Shown in pieces: positions 7,255 through 8,024 of a stretch of DNA of 8,024 nucleotides. The DNA lies in NCBI GenBank assembly GCA_945876405.1, contig CAMCOJ010000086.1, positions 1 through 8,024 on the forward strand, given 5' to 3'. Position 1 is the stretch's first letter. Each line of letters starts with the position of its first letter. The DNA is from an uncultured Ruminococcus sp. (lineage in GTDB: Bacteria; Bacillota; Clostridia; Oscillospirales; Ruminococcaceae). Below the pieces are notes generated by a model. The model made no database searches. It was not told where the DNA came from and saw only the letters and a program-made list of their open reading frames with translations. Both the position numbers and the translations under genes were made by a program.

Positions 7255-7978
7255 TACTTAACCGCTTCCTTAAGAGCATCAACCTTGTCTGTCTTTTCCC
7301 AGGCAACGCCAAGATCTTCACGTCCCATATGTCCGTAAGCAGCAAGCTTTCTGTACTGAGGCTTTCTCAGGTTAAGTGTTTCAATAATTGAAGCAGGTCT
7401 GAGGTCAAACACCTTGTTTACTGCTTCTGCAATCCTGTCTTCATCCACCTTGCCTGTGCCGAATGTGTCAACAAGTACTGATACAGGCTTTGCAACACCG
7501 ATAGCGTATGCAAGCTGAACTTCACACTTGTCAGCAAGTCCGGCAGCAACTACGTTCTTTGCAACATAACGTGCAGCATAGGCAGCAGAACGGTCAACCT
7601 TCGTCGGATCCTTACCAGAGAATGCTCCACCGCCGTGTCTTGAGTAACCGCCGTATGTGTCAACGATAATCTTTCTTCCTGTAAGACCGCAGTCACCCAT
7701 AGGACCACCGGTTACGAATCTGCCTGTAGGATTGATGAAGTATTTTGTATTTTCATCAAGAAGCTCTGCAGGAATAACTTCCTTAATAACTACTTCCATA
7801 ATGTCTTTTCTTATATCTTCAAGAGAAACTGCCGCACTGTGCTGTGTTGAGATAACTACTGTATCTACTCTTACCGGCTTTCCGTCATCATATTCTACAG
7901 TAACCTGTGACTTTCCGTCCGGTCTGAGATATACAAGTGTGCCGTTCTTTCTTACTTCTGTAAGACGCATTGTAAGCT
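7254..7978 (-). CDS. metK: S-adenosylmethionine synthetase, C-terminal part (5' end missing)
   Basis: This enzyme makes S-adenosylmethionine from methionine and ATP. The visible part covers the central and C-terminal domains. Counting from the internal Met at 7968-7970, [29 protein letters not shown] (89-108) and the signature GGGAFSGKD (113-121) are plain. Lys20, Arg99, Lys100, Lys120, Lys124 and Asp126 line up with E. coli Lys165, Arg244, Lys245, Lys265, Lys269 and Asp271 at a constant offset of 145, so about 145 N-terminal residues, including the methionine-binding signature, are absent. The Met at 7968 is not the true start: the frame stays open and family-like through Leu and Thr codons (and a partial Lys codon) up to 7978, where adapter sequence begins. 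The gene is therefore cut by the end of the assembly, not a natural truncation. Its TAA stop (7254-7256) overlaps the response-regulator ATG by one base. Any promoter or SAM riboswitch would be outside the window. Confidence 0.97.
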
Positions 7979-8024
7979 CTGTCTCTTATACACATCTCCG
8001 AGCCCACGAGACAGGCAGAAATCT
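7979..8024. other. Untrimmed Illumina Nextera adapter at contig end (non-genomic)
   Basis: CTGTCTCTTATACACATCT (7979-7997) is the 19-base Tn5 mosaic end used in Nextera libraries. It is followed by CCGAGCCCACGAGAC (7998-8012), the read-2 adapter. AGGCAGAA (8013-8020) matches the i7 index I know as N703, and ATCT (8021-8024) is the start of the flow-cell sequence. These bases should not be read as part of the organism. Confidence 0.97.

Noticed and set aside
7968..7970. ATG as the start of metK
   Set aside because: It aligns with the middle of the family, the frame continues upstream to the adapter junction with family-like codons, and no ribosome binding site precedes it.
7979..7997. Transposon terminal repeat
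   Set aside because: The 19 bases are the engineered Tn5 mosaic end and are followed directly by adapter and index sequence, so this is a library artifact.

Overview
The window reads as part of a draft-genome contig from a low-to-moderate GC Clostridia-type Firmicute. A Ruminococcus/Oscillospiraceae-like bacterium is my best guess, from the style of the MetK protein, the Bce-type module, strong AGGAGG-like ribosome binding sites and A/T-rich intergenic spacers; the genus is inference. All six protein genes lie on the minus strand, so transcription runs from high to low coordinates. The last 46 bases (7979-8024) are not genomic: they match the Illumina Nextera read-2 adapter, an 8-base index and the start of the flow-cell sequence.

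In transcription order: (1) metK, S-adenosylmethionine synthetase, lacking about 145 N-terminal residues because the genomic sequence ends at 7978. (2) An OmpR-family response regulator whose ATG overlaps the metK stop codon by one base. (3) A Bce-type intramembrane-sensing histidine kinase, joined to the regulator by an ATGA overlap. (4) A 110-base spacer with a candidate BceR-type operator, a long imperfect hairpin and an extended -10 promoter. (5) A BceA-like ATPase and a BceB-like 10-TM permease with a large extracytoplasmic domain, joined by an ATGA overlap and closed by a strong rho-independent terminator. (6) A new promoter driving two half-size ABC exporters joined by an ATGA overlap. 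The first has a degenerate ATPase site (Asp for the Walker B Glu, Gln for the switch His) and the second is cut by the left edge, which fits a heterodimeric TM287/TM288 or BmrCD-like exporter.

The kinase, regulator and BceAB-like transporter form a complete peptide-antibiotic sensing and detoxification module: in this family the transporter senses the drug and activates the kinase, and the regulator then induces the transporter genes. The heterodimeric exporter downstream may be a second multidrug or peptide efflux system with its own promoter.

The families are all known. The less usual points are the fusion of the two-component operon to the end of the housekeeping metK gene, the architecture of the transporter promoter, and a three-copy 8-mer around the exporter promoter. 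I see no RNA genes, CRISPR array, insertion sequence or phage gene.
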